Positions 16,881 through 26,021 are shown, counted from the stretch's first letter. The stretch is 64,000 bases of DNA from Teichococcus wenyumeiae (GCF_003696345.1 NZ_RFLX01000011.1:62001-126000), one strand, 5' to 3'. Notes: a model not told the origin generated them from the letters alone. Numbers and translations: made by a program.

Positions 16881-17717
16881 TCAGCCTCGGCCTGCCGGCG
16901 CCAGCTTCTCATCCAGGAAGCGACGCATGGCCGTGTTGAAGGCTTCCGGCTCCTCGATGCAGGGCAGATGGCCCGCGCCCGGAATTTCCACATAGGAGGA
17001 GTCCGGAATAATGCCGGCCAGTTCCTGCATGGACTTGGGCATGGCGCCGTCCTTCTCCCCGGCGATCAGCAGGACGGGCTGCCGCAGCCCCGGCAGCGCG
17101 CCATGGATGTCGTAGGATTGCAGCGCCTGGGCGCAGGCCACGAAGCCGTTCTCCGGCGTGTTCAGGACCATCTCATGCACCAGGGGAAGTGCCGGCCCCT
17201 GCGCCGCCAGCGCGGCCGGCGAGAACCAGCGCTTCAGCGTGGCGTCGGCGAAGGCCGGCATGCCGTTCTGCCGGGCGAAGTCGATGCGTTCCTGCCAGGC
17301 CTGGGCGCCGCCCGGCGCGGTGCGCGACTGGCCGTCCGACGCAACCACCGCCGCCACCAGATCCGGATGCCGCGCCGCCATATAGAAGGCCGTGGCCGCG
17401 CCCATGGACACGCCGACAAAGATGGCGCCGGAGATGCCGAAATGCCGCATCAGCGCGGCGGCATCCTCGGTCAGCTGGTCCAGCGAGGCCGGGCCGGGCG
17501 GCACGGCTGTCCCGCCATGGCCGCGCTGGTCGTAGCGCAGGATGCGGAAGCGGTCCCCGAAGGCGGCGACCTGGGCATCCCAGAGGCTCAGGTTGGTCAG
17601 CAGCGAGTTGCTGAACACCATCCAGGGCGCGCCCTCCCGCCCATCAAGGCGGCAACGGAAGGTCAGGCCGTTCACGTCGATCTGTTGGAAGCCAGTGTCC
17701 ACAAGCGTCTCCGTCAT
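16881..17717 (-). CDS. alpha/beta hydrolase, 3-oxoadipate enol-lactonase (PcaD)-like
   Basis: This 278-residue alpha/beta hydrolase has the PcaD-like N-terminal pattern (VNGLTFRCRLDGREGAPWMVFSNSL, then ILRYDQRGHGGT). The triad is complete: S104 in GVSMGAA, D223 in AGEKDGAMP and H250 in GAGHLP. ATG 17717 is chosen because the protein begins there in family alignments; the long in-frame extension upstream runs antisense over the marR gene and is rejected. The gene is divergent from marR with about 150 bases between, and is followed by a terminator. It could open an enol-lactone of the beta-ketoadipate type, but no other pca gene is nearby, so a general ester or lactone hydrolase role is possible. 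Confidence 0.85.
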   Translation of the reverse strand: MTETLVDTGFQQIDVNGLTFRCRLDGREGAPWMVFSNSLLTNLSLWDAQVAAFGDRFRILRYDQRGHGGTAVPPGPASLDQLTEDAAALMRHFGISGAIFVGVSMGAATAFYMAARHPDLVAAVVASDGQSRTAPGGAQAWQERIDFARQNGMPAFADATLKRWFSPAALAAQGPALPLVHEMVLNTPENGFVACAQALQSYDIHGALPGLRQPVLLIAGEKDGAMPKSMQELAGIIPDSSYVEIPGAGHLPCIEEPEAFNTAMRRFLDEKLAPAGRG

Positions 17718-17826
17718 CCTTTGGCCGGGGCGGCGGTTGCGGAAGCCCCGCCCGCCGCCGGCGAATTTCGGCGGATCAGACACGGCATCGCCTCCCATCG
17801 CAAGCCCCGGCACCCCGCTGTGACCA

Positions 17827-17863
17827 ATTGCATTGAATGCCCAATCATTGTGATGGTAATGCA
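17827..17863. promoter_or_regulatory. candidate MarR operator in the divergent promoter region
   Basis: The AT-rich region between the divergent hydrolase and marR genes contains CATTGAATG (17831-17839, a 4-1-4 palindrome) and TGCATT (17829-17834) mirrored by AATGCA (17858-17863), just before the marR start. MarR proteins commonly bind such 16-20 base palindromes and control both the divergent gene and themselves. The assignment is by position and symmetry only. Confidence 0.4.
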
Positions 17864-17868
17864 TCGCG

Positions 17869-18324
17869 ATGCCACCAAGCCCCGCATCGCCCCGCTCCCG
17901 CTTCGGAATCGAATTCGTGCTGCTCGCCCGCCGCTGGCGCCGCGCGCTGGACCAGAGGCTGGCGATGGTGGGCCTGACGGATGCGACCTGGGCGCCCCTG
18001 GTGCATCTCTCGGAATCCGGCGATGGAGTAAGCCAGAAGGATCTCGCCGCGCTGGTCGGCATCGACGGCTCCAGCCTCGTGCGGCTGCTCGATCTCCTGG
18101 TGGGGCAAGGGCTGGTGGAGCGGCGGATGGATGAGAATGACCGCCGCGCCCGGCTGATCTTCCTCACCAAGGCCGGCCGCGCCGCCGTGGCCCGCATCCG
18201 GCGTGAACTCTCGCGCGGAGAGGCGGAGATGCTGGTGGACCTCAGCGACGAGGATATCGCGGCCCTGCTCGATGCCTTCGCGCGCATCGACCGCCGGCTG
18301 CGGCTGGAAAGGCCGCAGCCGTGA
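17869..18324 (+). CDS. MarR-family transcriptional regulator
   Basis: This 151-residue winged-helix regulator has its recognition region in VSQKDLAALVGIDGSSLVRLLDLLVGQGLVERRMDENDRRARLIFLTKAG, with the DxxxRR wing of the family. Helices at both ends (FVLLARRWRRALDQRLAMVGL and the C-terminal helix) would form the dimer interface. Its stop overlaps the GTG start of the FUSC gene (GTGA). It therefore controls, and is co-translated with, an exporter, the common MarR arrangement in which an aromatic or phenolic acid relieves repression. It is also divergent from the alpha/beta hydrolase. Confidence 0.9.
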   Translation: MPPSPASPRSRFGIEFVLLARRWRRALDQRLAMVGLTDATWAPLVHLSESGDGVSQKDLAALVGIDGSSLVRLLDLLVGQGLVERRMDENDRRARLIFLTKAGRAAVARIRRELSRGEAEMLVDLSDEDIAALLDAFARIDRRLRLERPQP

Positions 18325-20258
18325 CATCCCCGGGGCTGGCTCGCCTGGGCTTCGACCCGGCCCGGATGAGCTTTGCGCTGCGCACCGCGCTAGGGGCCTG
18401 CCTGGGCCTGCTGCTGGCCTGGCTGATGGGGCTGGAGCATCCGCAATGGACGGCCATGAGTGTCTGGGCGGCTTCCCAGCCCACGCGCGGCCTGCTGATC
18501 GAGAAAGGCTTCTTCCGCGCCGGTGGCACCGTGGTGGGCGTCATTGTCGGGCTGCTGCTGATCCTGGCTTCGCAAGGGCACCCACTGTTGATGGTGCTGG
18601 GCCTGTCGATCTGGATCGGCATCTGCGCCGGTCTTGGCAATGTGCTGCACGGCTTCATGTCCTATGGCGCCATCCTGGCCGGCTATTCCGCCTCCATGGT
18701 GGCGCTGCTGGATGCCGCCAACCCTGGCAGCGTTCTGCTGCTGGGGATCGACCGCCTGCTGACAGTGTTGCTTGGCGTCCTCGTGGCGACGCTGGTCGGC
18801 TTGGCGCTGACCCCGCGTGAGGCGGAGGACGCCGTGGTGGGCGGCACCCGCCGGCTGCTGGCGCGGCTGCTGCGGGCCATGGCGGCGCGGTTGTCCGGTG
18901 AAGCCGATGGGTTGGACCAGCGCGCGACACTTTCCGAAATGGCCAGCATTGACGAGGCGCTGGACCGGCACGGCGCTGGCTCACTGCGGACACGCCGTTC
19001 GGCGCGGCTGTTGCGCGGGGTTCTGGCCGCGCAGGTCCCGGCGCTGCTCTGGCTCAGGAACTCCCGCCATGTGGGCAGCGATGCCGCCGTGGCCCACGCG
19101 CTGGCGCGCGCGGCCGATGCCCTGGAAAGTGCCGCGCCAGTGGATACGGTACTCCCGGCGCTGCAGCAGGCCGAAGAACTCTCGGCAGGCCAGCCACCAC
19201 TGCATGAAGTCATTGCGGGCCTGCATGCGGCGCTCCACGCGCGGCTGCGGCCAGGCGAGAAGCATCTGGAGCGCCCGAGTACCTTGTACCGGGTGGTGGT
19301 GCATCGTGACTGGGTCGGCGCCCGTCAGGCGGGACTGCGCGCGGCAGGCACCTTGCTGCTGCTGGGCCTGGGCTGGCTGCTCAGCGGCTGGGGCGGCGGG
19401 CCTTATGTGATGCTCGGCACATCCGTGATGATCACGGTCTTCTCCACCGCCGAGAACCCGGCGCTGACGATGCGCGCCATCTTCCTCGGGCAGGTCTTTG
19501 GTGCCACAGCGGCACTGATCTGCCGCTGGCTGGCCTGGCCTCTGGCCGGCAGCGAATTCCAGATGATCCTGCTGACGATGCCCTTCATTATTATGGGCGT
19601 TTTGCCGTCGTCGCACCGGCGTACCATTGCTGGTGCCCTTGACTACAACATGATCATGCTCCTGCTGCTGCAACCGTCCTTTCCGCTGGTGGGCAGCTTC
19701 TCCAACTCCTTGACCACGGCGGCAGCGGTGGTGGCGGCGCCGCTGATCGCCATGGCTGCCTTCCGCTTCGCCTTCCCCGCCGATGCCCGGCGGCGCATGC
19801 GGGTGCTGATGGGCATGATGGTGCATGAGTTGCAGGACATGGCCGCGCACCGCCCGGCCATCATGCATGACGGTATCTGGCAGGCCCGCCTTTATCACCG
19901 CCTGCTGCGGCTGGTGCGCTGGGCCGAGAAGACGGGGGAGCAGCCGCTGCCGGTCGCGAATGGCAGCCTGGCGGTGATGCAGGTCGGAAGCGCCATCGTG
20001 CAGATGCAGGCGCTGCTGCGGCAGCCTGGACTGCCGCCAGGAATCGGAAGAGCACTTGATGCCACGCTGCGCCGGTTGCAGCGCATCGGCCAGGACCCTG
20101 TGCGCGCGCAGCGGTCCCTGGCTACCACGGCGAGACGTCTGTTCCACGGTTTCCGGCCAGCGGCGGAAAGCCTCGCGATCTCTGCTGAGGCCTTGCTGAC
20201 CAACCTTTCCTTCTTCCAGCAGGCCAGCAAAGGTCCGCCTCCCCCGAAACAAGGATAG
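18321..20258 (+). CDS. FUSC-family inner membrane protein (aromatic acid/fusaric acid efflux type)
   Basis: This 645-residue FUSC-family membrane protein is thought to move aromatic acids or other toxic weak acids out of the cytoplasm. An N-terminal cluster of hydrophobic helices (about residues 10-165, with WTAMSVWAASQPTRGLLIEKGFFRAGGTVVG as the family signature) precedes a soluble helical segment (about 170-325). A second membrane cluster (about 335-490, with GGPYVMLGTSVMITVFSTAENP) precedes the C-terminal cytoplasmic domain. The GTG start overlaps the marR stop. No partner HlyD-type gene is next to it, unlike the aaeAB arrangement, so it may act alone or with a distant periplasmic subunit. 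Confidence 0.88.
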   Translation: MTSPGLARLGFDPARMSFALRTALGACLGLLLAWLMGLEHPQWTAMSVWAASQPTRGLLIEKGFFRAGGTVVGVIVGLLLILASQGHPLLMVLGLSIWIGICAGLGNVLHGFMSYGAILAGYSASMVALLDAANPGSVLLLGIDRLLTVLLGVLVATLVGLALTPREAEDAVVGGTRRLLARLLRAMAARLSGEADGLDQRATLSEMASIDEALDRHGAGSLRTRRSARLLRGVLAAQVPALLWLRNSRHVGSDAAVAHALARAADALESAAPVDTVLPALQQAEELSAGQPPLHEVIAGLHAALHARLRPGEKHLERPSTLYRVVVHRDWVGARQAGLRAAGTLLLLGLGWLLSGWGGGPYVMLGTSVMITVFSTAENPALTMRAIFLGQVFGATAALICRWLAWPLAGSEFQMILLTMPFIIMGVLPSSHRRTIAGALDYNMIMLLLLQPSFPLVGSFSNSLTTAAAVVAAPLIAMAAFRFAFPADARRRMRVLMGMMVHELQDMAAHRPAIMHDGIWQARLYHRLLRLVRWAEKTGEQPLPVANGSLAVMQVGSAIVQMQALLRQPGLPPGIGRALDATLRRLQRIGQDPVRAQRSLATTARRLFHGFRPAAESLAISAEALLTNLSFFQQASKGPPPPKQG

Positions 20259-20292
20259 GAACCGCCTCCAAGAGCGTACCGATGAACTCTCA

Positions 20293-20345
20293 CTATTTGG
20301 GATTGTCATCCCCTATTTGACACAAGCTTTGCCGCGCAATAAGGC
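20293..20345 (+). promoter_or_regulatory. candidate promoter and IclR operator of the sugar-acid operon
   Basis: GGGAT-TGTC-ATCCC (20299-20312) is a perfect inverted repeat, flanked by direct repeats CTATTTG at 20293-20299 and 20313-20319 exactly 20 bases apart. The second repeat runs into TTGACA (20317-20322), a perfect -35; a weak -10 falls around 20338-20345. The start of iclR is 35 bases further on. The layout suggests autoregulation by the encoded IclR protein. Confidence 0.45.
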
Positions 20346-20379
20346 TCGCGCCCAGCCGTGACCGGGGAAGCAGGACACC

Positions 20380-21183
20380 GTGCCGAGAGCAGCGCAGACC
20401 GAGCTTGGCGGTTCTTCCGCCAGTGCCGCCGGCACGCAGACCCTGCTGCGTGGCCTGAAGGTATTGGAATGCGTGGCCGCCGGCGTCAGCGACGTCCAGG
20501 GCATCGCGGCCGCGCTCGGCACGCCGCGCAGCACCACCCATCGTATCCTCAGCAGCCTGGTGGCGGCCCGGTACCTGCATCACATGCCCCATAAGGGCTA
20601 CCTGCTGGGCCCCATGCCGATCCACCTGGGCAACCGCGCGCTGGAGCAGCGCCCGCTGGTGGCCATCGCTCAGCCATATTGCGAGGCGCTGTCGCGGCAG
20701 ACTGGCGACACCGTGCATCTCGGCATCGTCGATGGCAGCGAGGTGGTCTACCTCGTGAAGATCTCCGGCACGCGCGGCTTCGAGATGCGCTCGCGCGTCG
20801 GGCAGCGCATGCCGCTTGCCACCACCGGCGTCGGCAAGGCGCTGATGCTGGACATGCCGGAATCCCGTTGGCGCAGCCTCTACGACGCCGCAGCGGCCGC
20901 CAATGCCCGGAACCCGGAGCGCCCGCCCATCCCCGACTGGGATCTCTTTCTGGAGCGGATGCGCGGCTACCAGAAACGCGGCCTCGTCTTCGACCTGGAA
21001 GAGAACGAGGCCGGTATCCGCTGCACCGGCGCACCGGTGCGCGACATGGACCGGCGCGTGGTGGCGGCGGTCAGCTTGGCCAGCGCATCGCCCTTTATGC
21101 CGGAGACGCGGCTGGAGGAGGTGGCGCCGCTGGTGCGGGACGCCGCCCTGGCTGTGTCCCGTGAACTGGGTTGGACGGAATGA
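20380..21183 (+). CDS. IclR-family transcriptional regulator
   Basis: This 267-residue regulator has an N-terminal winged helix (TLLRGLKVLECVAAGVSDVQGIAAALGTPRSTTHRILSSL) and an IclR effector domain (TGDTVHLGIVDGSEVVYLVKISGTRGFEMRSRVGQRMPLATTGVGKA, EENEAGIRCTGAPVRDMDRRVVAAVSLAS). The GTG start follows the candidate operator. Its stop overlaps the ATG of dgoK (ATGA), so it is the first gene of the sugar-acid operon and probably regulates it. The expected effector is the substrate or an intermediate of the pathway (2-dehydro-3-deoxygalactonate or its phosphate), by inference. Confidence 0.9.
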   Translation: MPRAAQTELGGSSASAAGTQTLLRGLKVLECVAAGVSDVQGIAAALGTPRSTTHRILSSLVAARYLHHMPHKGYLLGPMPIHLGNRALEQRPLVAIAQPYCEALSRQTGDTVHLGIVDGSEVVYLVKISGTRGFEMRSRVGQRMPLATTGVGKALMLDMPESRWRSLYDAAAAANARNPERPPIPDWDLFLERMRGYQKRGLVFDLEENEAGIRCTGAPVRDMDRRVVAAVSLASASPFMPETRLEEVAPLVRDAALAVSRELGWTE

Positions 21184-22157
21184 CAGCCATGAACCCCAAG
21201 CTCATCGCGCTGGACTGGGGAACCTCCAGCCTGCGTGGCTTCCTGATGGGTGCGAATGGCGCGGTGCTGGAGCAGCGCGGCAGCCCGCATGGCATCACCG
21301 CCCTGCCCGAGCCCGGCACCGCCGGCTTCGAGGCCGCCTTCGAGGCCCTTTGCGGCGAATGGCTGGACCGCTGGCCCGCCCTGCCGGTGGTGGCGGGCGG
21401 CATGGTGGGTAGCAGCCAGGGCTGGCGGGAGGCGCCATATGTCCGCAGCCCCGCCGATGTCAGCCGCCTGGCCGCCGAGGCGATGGAGGTACCGACCCGG
21501 CGCGGCCTTTCCATCCTGATCGCCCCCGGCGTGCTCTCCCATCCCTCCGGCGGAGCGCCGGACGTGATGCGGGGCGAGGAAATCCAGATCGCGGGCGCCT
21601 TGCGGCTGCACCCGCAGTTGGCGGAGCGCGGCCATTTCCTGATGCCCGGCACCCATTCCAAGTGGGTGGATGTTCGGGACGGCCGCATCACTGGCTTCGA
21701 GACCTACATGACCGGCGAGCTTTTCGCGGTGCTGTGCCGCCACTCGCTGCTCGGCCGCCTGATGCCGGCGGAAGCAGCGGCGCCGGAGGTTGCCGAGGCC
21801 GCCTTCACGCGCGGGGTCGAGGCCGCGCGGCACAGCCGCCCCGGCGACCTCGCGCACCAGATCTTCGCCGCCCGCACGCTGGGCCTGACCGGTGAGATGC
21901 CTGCCGCCGCGCTGAGGGATTTCCTGTCGGGCCTGCTGATCGGGCAGGAGGTTCTTTCCGCCCTCGGTCATTCCGCCCAGGCCGATACGCCGCTGGCGCT
22001 GATCGGGGAGGAAGGACTCTGCCGCCGTTACGCCGGCGTGCTGCAACGCTTCGGCGCCGTGCCGGCCTTGCAACTCGGCAACACGGCCCCCGCCGGCCTC
22101 TTCCATTTCGCCATTGCCGCAGGCCGTGTCGCCGCGGCCGGAGAACCCGCCCGATGA
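21180..22157 (+). CDS. dgoK: 2-dehydro-3-deoxygalactonokinase
   Basis: DgoK phosphorylates 2-dehydro-3-deoxy-D-galactonate at C6 with ATP in the De Ley-Doudoroff pathway. The 325-residue protein has the ASKHA-fold phosphate loop LIALDWGTSSLRGFLM at the N-terminus, VAGGMVGSSQGWREAPYV, and PGTHSKWVDVRDGRITGFETYMTGELFAVL, all DgoK hallmarks. ATG 21180 overlaps the iclR stop; ATG 21189 is a possible alternative. Its own stop overlaps dgoA (ATGA), so kinase and aldolase are made together. Confidence 0.93.
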   Translation: MTAMNPKLIALDWGTSSLRGFLMGANGAVLEQRGSPHGITALPEPGTAGFEAAFEALCGEWLDRWPALPVVAGGMVGSSQGWREAPYVRSPADVSRLAAEAMEVPTRRGLSILIAPGVLSHPSGGAPDVMRGEEIQIAGALRLHPQLAERGHFLMPGTHSKWVDVRDGRITGFETYMTGELFAVLCRHSLLGRLMPAEAAAPEVAEAAFTRGVEAARHSRPGDLAHQIFAARTLGLTGEMPAAALRDFLSGLLIGQEVLSALGHSAQADTPLALIGEEGLCRRYAGVLQRFGAVPALQLGNTAPAGLFHFAIAAGRVAAAGEPAR

Positions 22158-22804
22158 CCGCATCCCCCTTGCAGGCGCGCCTCGATGCGGCCTTCGAGAG
22201 CCTGCCCCTCGTCGCCATCCTGCGTGGCCTGAAGCCGGAGGAGGCGGAGCCGGTGGCTACCGCCCTCTACGAAGCCGGCTTCCGGCTGATCGAGGTGCCG
22301 CTGAACTCGCCGCAGCCTTTCGACAGCATCAAGGCCATCCGCCGCCTGTTGCCGCAGGACGCGCTGGTGGGCGCCGGCACCGTACTGCAGGCCGCCGATG
22401 TGGGCCGGCTGGCGGATCTGGGTGCCGAGCTGGTGGTGATGCCGCATGCCGACACGGCCGTGATTTCCGCCGCCGCCCAGGCCGGCCTGCTCTGCACCCC
22501 TGGCGTCGCCACGCCGACGGAAGCCTTCGCGGCGCTTGCCGCTGGCGCCGCCGCGCTGAAGATCTTTCCCGCCGAACTGGTCGGCCCCAGCGTCGTGAAG
22601 GCGATGCGGGCCGTGCTGCCGGCGGGCACCCGCCTGCTGCCGGTCGGCGGCATCACGCCGGACAACATGGGGCCTTTCCTGGAAGCGGGCGTGGCCGGCT
22701 TCGGGCTGGGTTCGGCACTGTTCAAGCCCGGCATGACCGCCGCCGATGTCGCGGCACGCGCCGCCCGCTTCAAGGCGGCATGGCGCACCCTCCGGCCACA
22801 CTGA
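22154..22804 (+). CDS. dgoA: 2-dehydro-3-deoxy-6-phosphogalactonate aldolase
   Basis: This class I KDPG/KDPGal aldolase splits 2-dehydro-3-deoxy-6-phosphogalactonate into pyruvate and glyceraldehyde 3-phosphate. In the 216 residues the Schiff-base lysine is K136 (AALKIFPAE) and the base is E47 (LIEVPLNSPQPF). The LNSP motif and the pairing with DgoK favour the galactonate over the gluconate isomer. The galactonate dehydratase (DgoD) and a galactose dehydrogenase are not in the window, so the upstream steps must be encoded elsewhere. The end of the gene is 112 bases from the tctC gene that follows. Confidence 0.92.
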   Translation: MTASPLQARLDAAFESLPLVAILRGLKPEEAEPVATALYEAGFRLIEVPLNSPQPFDSIKAIRRLLPQDALVGAGTVLQAADVGRLADLGAELVVMPHADTAVISAAAQAGLLCTPGVATPTEAFAALAAGAAALKIFPAELVGPSVVKAMRAVLPAGTRLLPVGGITPDNMGPFLEAGVAGFGLGSALFKPGMTAADVAARAARFKAAWRTLRPH

Positions 22805-22916
22805 CCCTCGGCCACAACTTACCGGAACGGGAGGCGGAACAGGCGGAGGCCCTGCCCTGCCCGGCCTTCCACGCCGTTGCCCCGATTTTGGCGGGGCGAG
22901 ACGCAAGGATATCTTC

Positions 22917-23885
22917 ATGCTGACCTACCGCAACCGACTGCACCTGATGGCTGGCCTTGGCGCCGCCACCCTCTTCGGCGCCAAGGCCCAGGCCGCCAGC
23001 AACTATCCGCGCCGGCCGATCGAGCTGATCGTGCCCTATGCCCCCGGCGGCGGCACCGATCTCCTCGCCCGCGCCTTCGCCGAGGCGGCCAAGCCGCATC
23101 TGGAGAAGGCCATCGGCGTGGTGAACCGCACGGGCGGCGCCGGCGCGGTGGGCCTGTCGGAGATCATGGCTGCGCGCCCGGACGGCTATAAGCTTGGCCT
23201 CGGCACGGTTGAGCTGACCATGCTGCCGCATATGGGGCTCGTCAGCTTCAAGGCGGAGGACTTCCTGCCGGTCGCGCGCCTGAACGCCGACCCGGCCGCC
23301 GTGACGGTGAAGGCCGATGCACCCTGGAAGACGCTGCAGGAGTACCTGGACTACGCCAAGGCCAATCCGGGCAAGGTGCGCGTCGGCAATTCCGGCACCG
23401 GCGCCATCTGGCACCTGTCCACCGAGGCCCTGGCCGACAAGGCCGGCGTCAAGTTCAACAGCATTCCCTATGACGGCGCCGCGCCGGCCGTGACCGCGCT
23501 GCTGGGTGGGCATATCGAGGCGGTCGGCGTCAGCCCCGCCGAGGTCAGCGCCCAGGTGGCGGCCGGCCAGCTGCGCATCCTGGGCGTCATGGCCGATGAG
23601 CGCCTGGCGGCCTTCCCGGATGTGCCGACCTTCAAGGAAAGCGGTACCGATATTTCCGTCGGCACCTGGCGCGGCATTTTCGTGCAGAAGCGCGCGCCGG
23701 ATGACGTGGTCGAGATCCTGCGCGAGGCCGCGCGCAAGACGGCGAACGAGCAGTCCTTCAAGGACACGCTGAAGAAGCTGAACCTGAACTGGGCCTATCT
23801 GGACGGCCCCGAGTTCAGCGAGCAGGTAAAGGCGCAGAACGCCACCTTCGCCACCCTGATGAAGCGGATCGGCCTGGCTCGCTGA
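22917..23885 (+). CDS. tctC: tripartite tricarboxylate transporter substrate-binding protein (TctC/Bug)
   Basis: This 322-residue periplasmic receptor is the binding component of the adjacent TctB-TctA complex. It has a signal peptide (NRLHLMAGLGAATLFGAKAQA) and the family blocks YPRRPIELIVPYAPGGGTDLLAR, VVNRTGGAGAVG and VGNSGTGAIWHLSTEAL. ATG 22917 follows AAGGATAT. It is the only one of the three Bug-type proteins here with its membrane partners beside it. Because dgoK-dgoA lie upstream in the same orientation, a sugar acid such as galactonate is a more likely ligand than citrate. That is inference from gene order. Confidence 0.92.
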   Translation: MLTYRNRLHLMAGLGAATLFGAKAQAASNYPRRPIELIVPYAPGGGTDLLARAFAEAAKPHLEKAIGVVNRTGGAGAVGLSEIMAARPDGYKLGLGTVELTMLPHMGLVSFKAEDFLPVARLNADPAAVTVKADAPWKTLQEYLDYAKANPGKVRVGNSGTGAIWHLSTEALADKAGVKFNSIPYDGAAPAVTALLGGHIEAVGVSPAEVSAQVAAGQLRILGVMADERLAAFPDVPTFKESGTDISVGTWRGIFVQKRAPDDVVEILREAARKTANEQSFKDTLKKLNLNWAYLDGPEFSEQVKAQNATFATLMKRIGLAR

Positions 23886-23965
23886 GCGCGAGGCCGCCCG
23901 CCACACCCCGCAGGGTGATGTCGGGCGGCCCCAGGCGACCTATTCCTAACGAGAACACGCCCCCC

Positions 23966-24478
23966 ATGAGCAGTCTTCCCACCGGCCATGATCAGGCCGC
24001 CCAGGGCCAGACCGGTTTCGACCGGATGGCCCATTTGGTCATCGTGGCGCTGCTCTGCGCCATTTCCGCAGCCGTTATCGTCACCGCCTGGGGCTTCCCC
24101 GCGCCCATGCTGGGCGGCAGCGACGTCGGCGCCGCGCGCTTTCCGCTGATCTATGCCGTGGCGCTGCTGGGGCTGACGGCCATCCTGCTGGCGCAGACCC
24201 TGGCGAAGCCGGTGGCCGCCGCCGTGCCGCCGGTGGAAAAGCCGCATTACGCGCGTGTCGCCATCGGCATGCTGCTGATGCTCGTGAACCTGCTGGCCAT
24301 TGGCTATGTCGGCTACTTCCCCTCCGCGCTCGTGCTGCTGATGGCGCTGATGTTCCTGATGGGGCAGCGCAGCCCGGTGTGGAACCCGGTGATCGCGCTC
24401 GCCGTCACCACGGTCATCTACTTCCTCTTCGACTATGCGCTGAACGTGCCCTTGCCGGCCGGCAGCCTGTTCGAATAA
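23966..24478 (+). CDS. tctB: tripartite tricarboxylate transporter small membrane subunit TctB
   Basis: This 170-residue inner membrane protein has four hydrophobic helices (about residues 22-42, 58-80, 95-128 and 140-158), the usual size and layout of TctB. The last helix region VWNPVIALAVTTVIYFLFDYALNVPLPAGSLFE is a recognisable family ending. It forms the small subunit of the secondary transporter together with TctA. ATG 23966 is preferred over the in-frame start 51 bases upstream, which would add non-conserved sequence. It sits 80 bases after tctC and 22 bases before tctA. Confidence 0.92.
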   Translation: MSSLPTGHDQAAQGQTGFDRMAHLVIVALLCAISAAVIVTAWGFPAPMLGGSDVGAARFPLIYAVALLGLTAILLAQTLAKPVAAAVPPVEKPHYARVAIGMLLMLVNLLAIGYVGYFPSALVLLMALMFLMGQRSPVWNPVIALAVTTVIYFLFDYALNVPLPAGSLFE

Positions 24479-24500
24479 CAGCCCCGCCGGAATCATTCTC

Positions 24501-26012
24501 ATGGAAAATCTGCAGTTGCTGCTGGGGGGCATGCAGACGCTGGCCTCCCACCCGATGGCCATCCTGCTCTCCATCTTCGGCGTCGCTGTCGGCATCGTCA
24601 TCGGCGCGCTGCCGGGGCTGACGGCGACCATGGGCGTCGCCATCCTGCTGCCCTTCACCTTCGGCATGGATGCCGTCTCCGGCCTGCTGATGATCTCGGG
24701 CGTCTTCTTCGGCGGTGTCTATGGCGGCTCCATCACCGCCATCCTGCTGAAGATCCCGGGCACGCCGGCGGCGGCGGCAACGGCCATGGACGGCTACGCG
24801 CTGACGCTGAAGGGCAAGGCGGGCGTGGCGCTGGGCGTGGCGACGCTATCCTCCTTCATCGGCGGCACGATCAGCGTGATGATCCTGATCTTCCTGGCCC
24901 CGGTGCTGGCGAGCATCGCGCTGGAATTCAGCGCCTCCGAGACCTTCGCGCTGGCCTGCTTCGGCCTTTCCATCATCGCCAGCATCTCCTCCGGCTCCCT
25001 GGTGAAGGGGCTGATCGCCGGCTTCCTGGGCCTGCTGGTGGCTTCCATCGGCCTGGACCCGATGGGCGGCTTTCCCCGCTTCACCGGCGGCTATACCGAG
25101 CTGTTCAACGTGCCCTTCATCCCGGTGATGATCGGCCTCTTCGCCGCCGCCGAGGCCTTCAAGGCCATGGAAGGCTCCGAGCTGCGCGCCGATGCGGGCG
25201 CCAAGCTGGGCCGCCTGCTGCCGAACGGGGCGGAGTTCCGCAGCATCATCGGCACCCTGCTGCGCTCCAGCGGCCTCGGCGCCTTCATCGGCGCGGTGCC
25301 GGGCGCGGGCTCGGACATCGCGGCCTATGTCAGCTACAACGAGGCGAAGCGCTTCAGCCGCAATCCGGAGAACTTCGGCAAGGGCGAGCTGGCCGGCATT
25401 TCCGCCTGCGAGGCCGGCGCCAATGCCTGCACCGGCGGCGCGCTGTTGACCATGATGACGCTGGGCATACCGGGCGATGCCGTCACCGCCGTGATGATGG
25501 GCGCGCTGACGCTGCAGGGCCTGCAGCCGGGGCCGCTGCTGTTCAAGGACCACAGCGACCTGGTCTTCACCCTCTTCGCCGGCATGCTCTTCTGCTACGT
25601 GATGCTGCTGGTGCTGGGCCTGGGCTCGCTGCGCTTCATCGGCCGCGTGCTGATGATGCCGAAGTCGGTGCTGACGCCGCTGATCCTGGTGCTCTGCATC
25701 GTCGGCACCTATGCCATCAACAACAGCATCTTCGACATCGGCATCATGCTGGCAGCCGGCGTGGTCGGCTACTTCATGCAGCGCTGGGACTTCCCGGCCT
25801 CGCCCGTCGTGCTGGCGCTGATCATGGGGCCGATGGCGGAGTCTAGCTTCCGCCGCGCGCTGTCCCTTTCCAACGGCAGCTACGACTTCCTCTGGACCCG
25901 GCCCATCACCGTGGGCCTGCTGCTGCTGGCCCTGGTGACGCTGCTGCTGCCCATCCTGCGGCAGCGGCGCCGCTCCTCCGCCGCATTGACGCAGGGCGGC
26001 GCGGGCGCCTGA
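24501..26012 (+). CDS. tctA: tripartite tricarboxylate transporter large membrane subunit TctA
   Basis: This 503-residue integral membrane protein with about 12 hydrophobic segments is the ion-driven channel of the TTT system. The family signature [26 protein letters not shown] opens the protein. Other hallmarks are [33 protein letters not shown] and its inverted-repeat counterpart [25 protein letters not shown] with [33 protein letters not shown]. It completes the iclR-dgoK-dgoA-tctCBA operon. A hairpin follows ten bases after the stop. Confidence 0.95.
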   Translation: MENLQLLLGGMQTLASHPMAILLSIFGVAVGIVIGALPGLTATMGVAILLPFTFGMDAVSGLLMISGVFFGGVYGGSITAILLKIPGTPAAAATAMDGYALTLKGKAGVALGVATLSSFIGGTISVMILIFLAPVLASIALEFSASETFALACFGLSIIASISSGSLVKGLIAGFLGLLVASIGLDPMGGFPRFTGGYTELFNVPFIPVMIGLFAAAEAFKAMEGSELRADAGAKLGRLLPNGAEFRSIIGTLLRSSGLGAFIGAVPGAGSDIAAYVSYNEAKRFSRNPENFGKGELAGISACEAGANACTGGALLTMMTLGIPGDAVTAVMMGALTLQGLQPGPLLFKDHSDLVFTLFAGMLFCYVMLLVLGLGSLRFIGRVLMMPKSVLTPLILVLCIVGTYAINNSIFDIGIMLAAGVVGYFMQRWDFPASPVVLALIMGPMAESSFRRALSLSNGSYDFLWTRPITVGLLLLALVTLLLPILRQRRRSSAALTQGGAGA

Positions 26013-26021
26013 ATGCCACGG

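Noticed and set aside
16881-18287. Upstream extension of the alpha/beta hydrolase to 468 codons
   Set aside because: The added part is antisense to marR and unlike any hydrolase; family similarity begins at ATG 17717.
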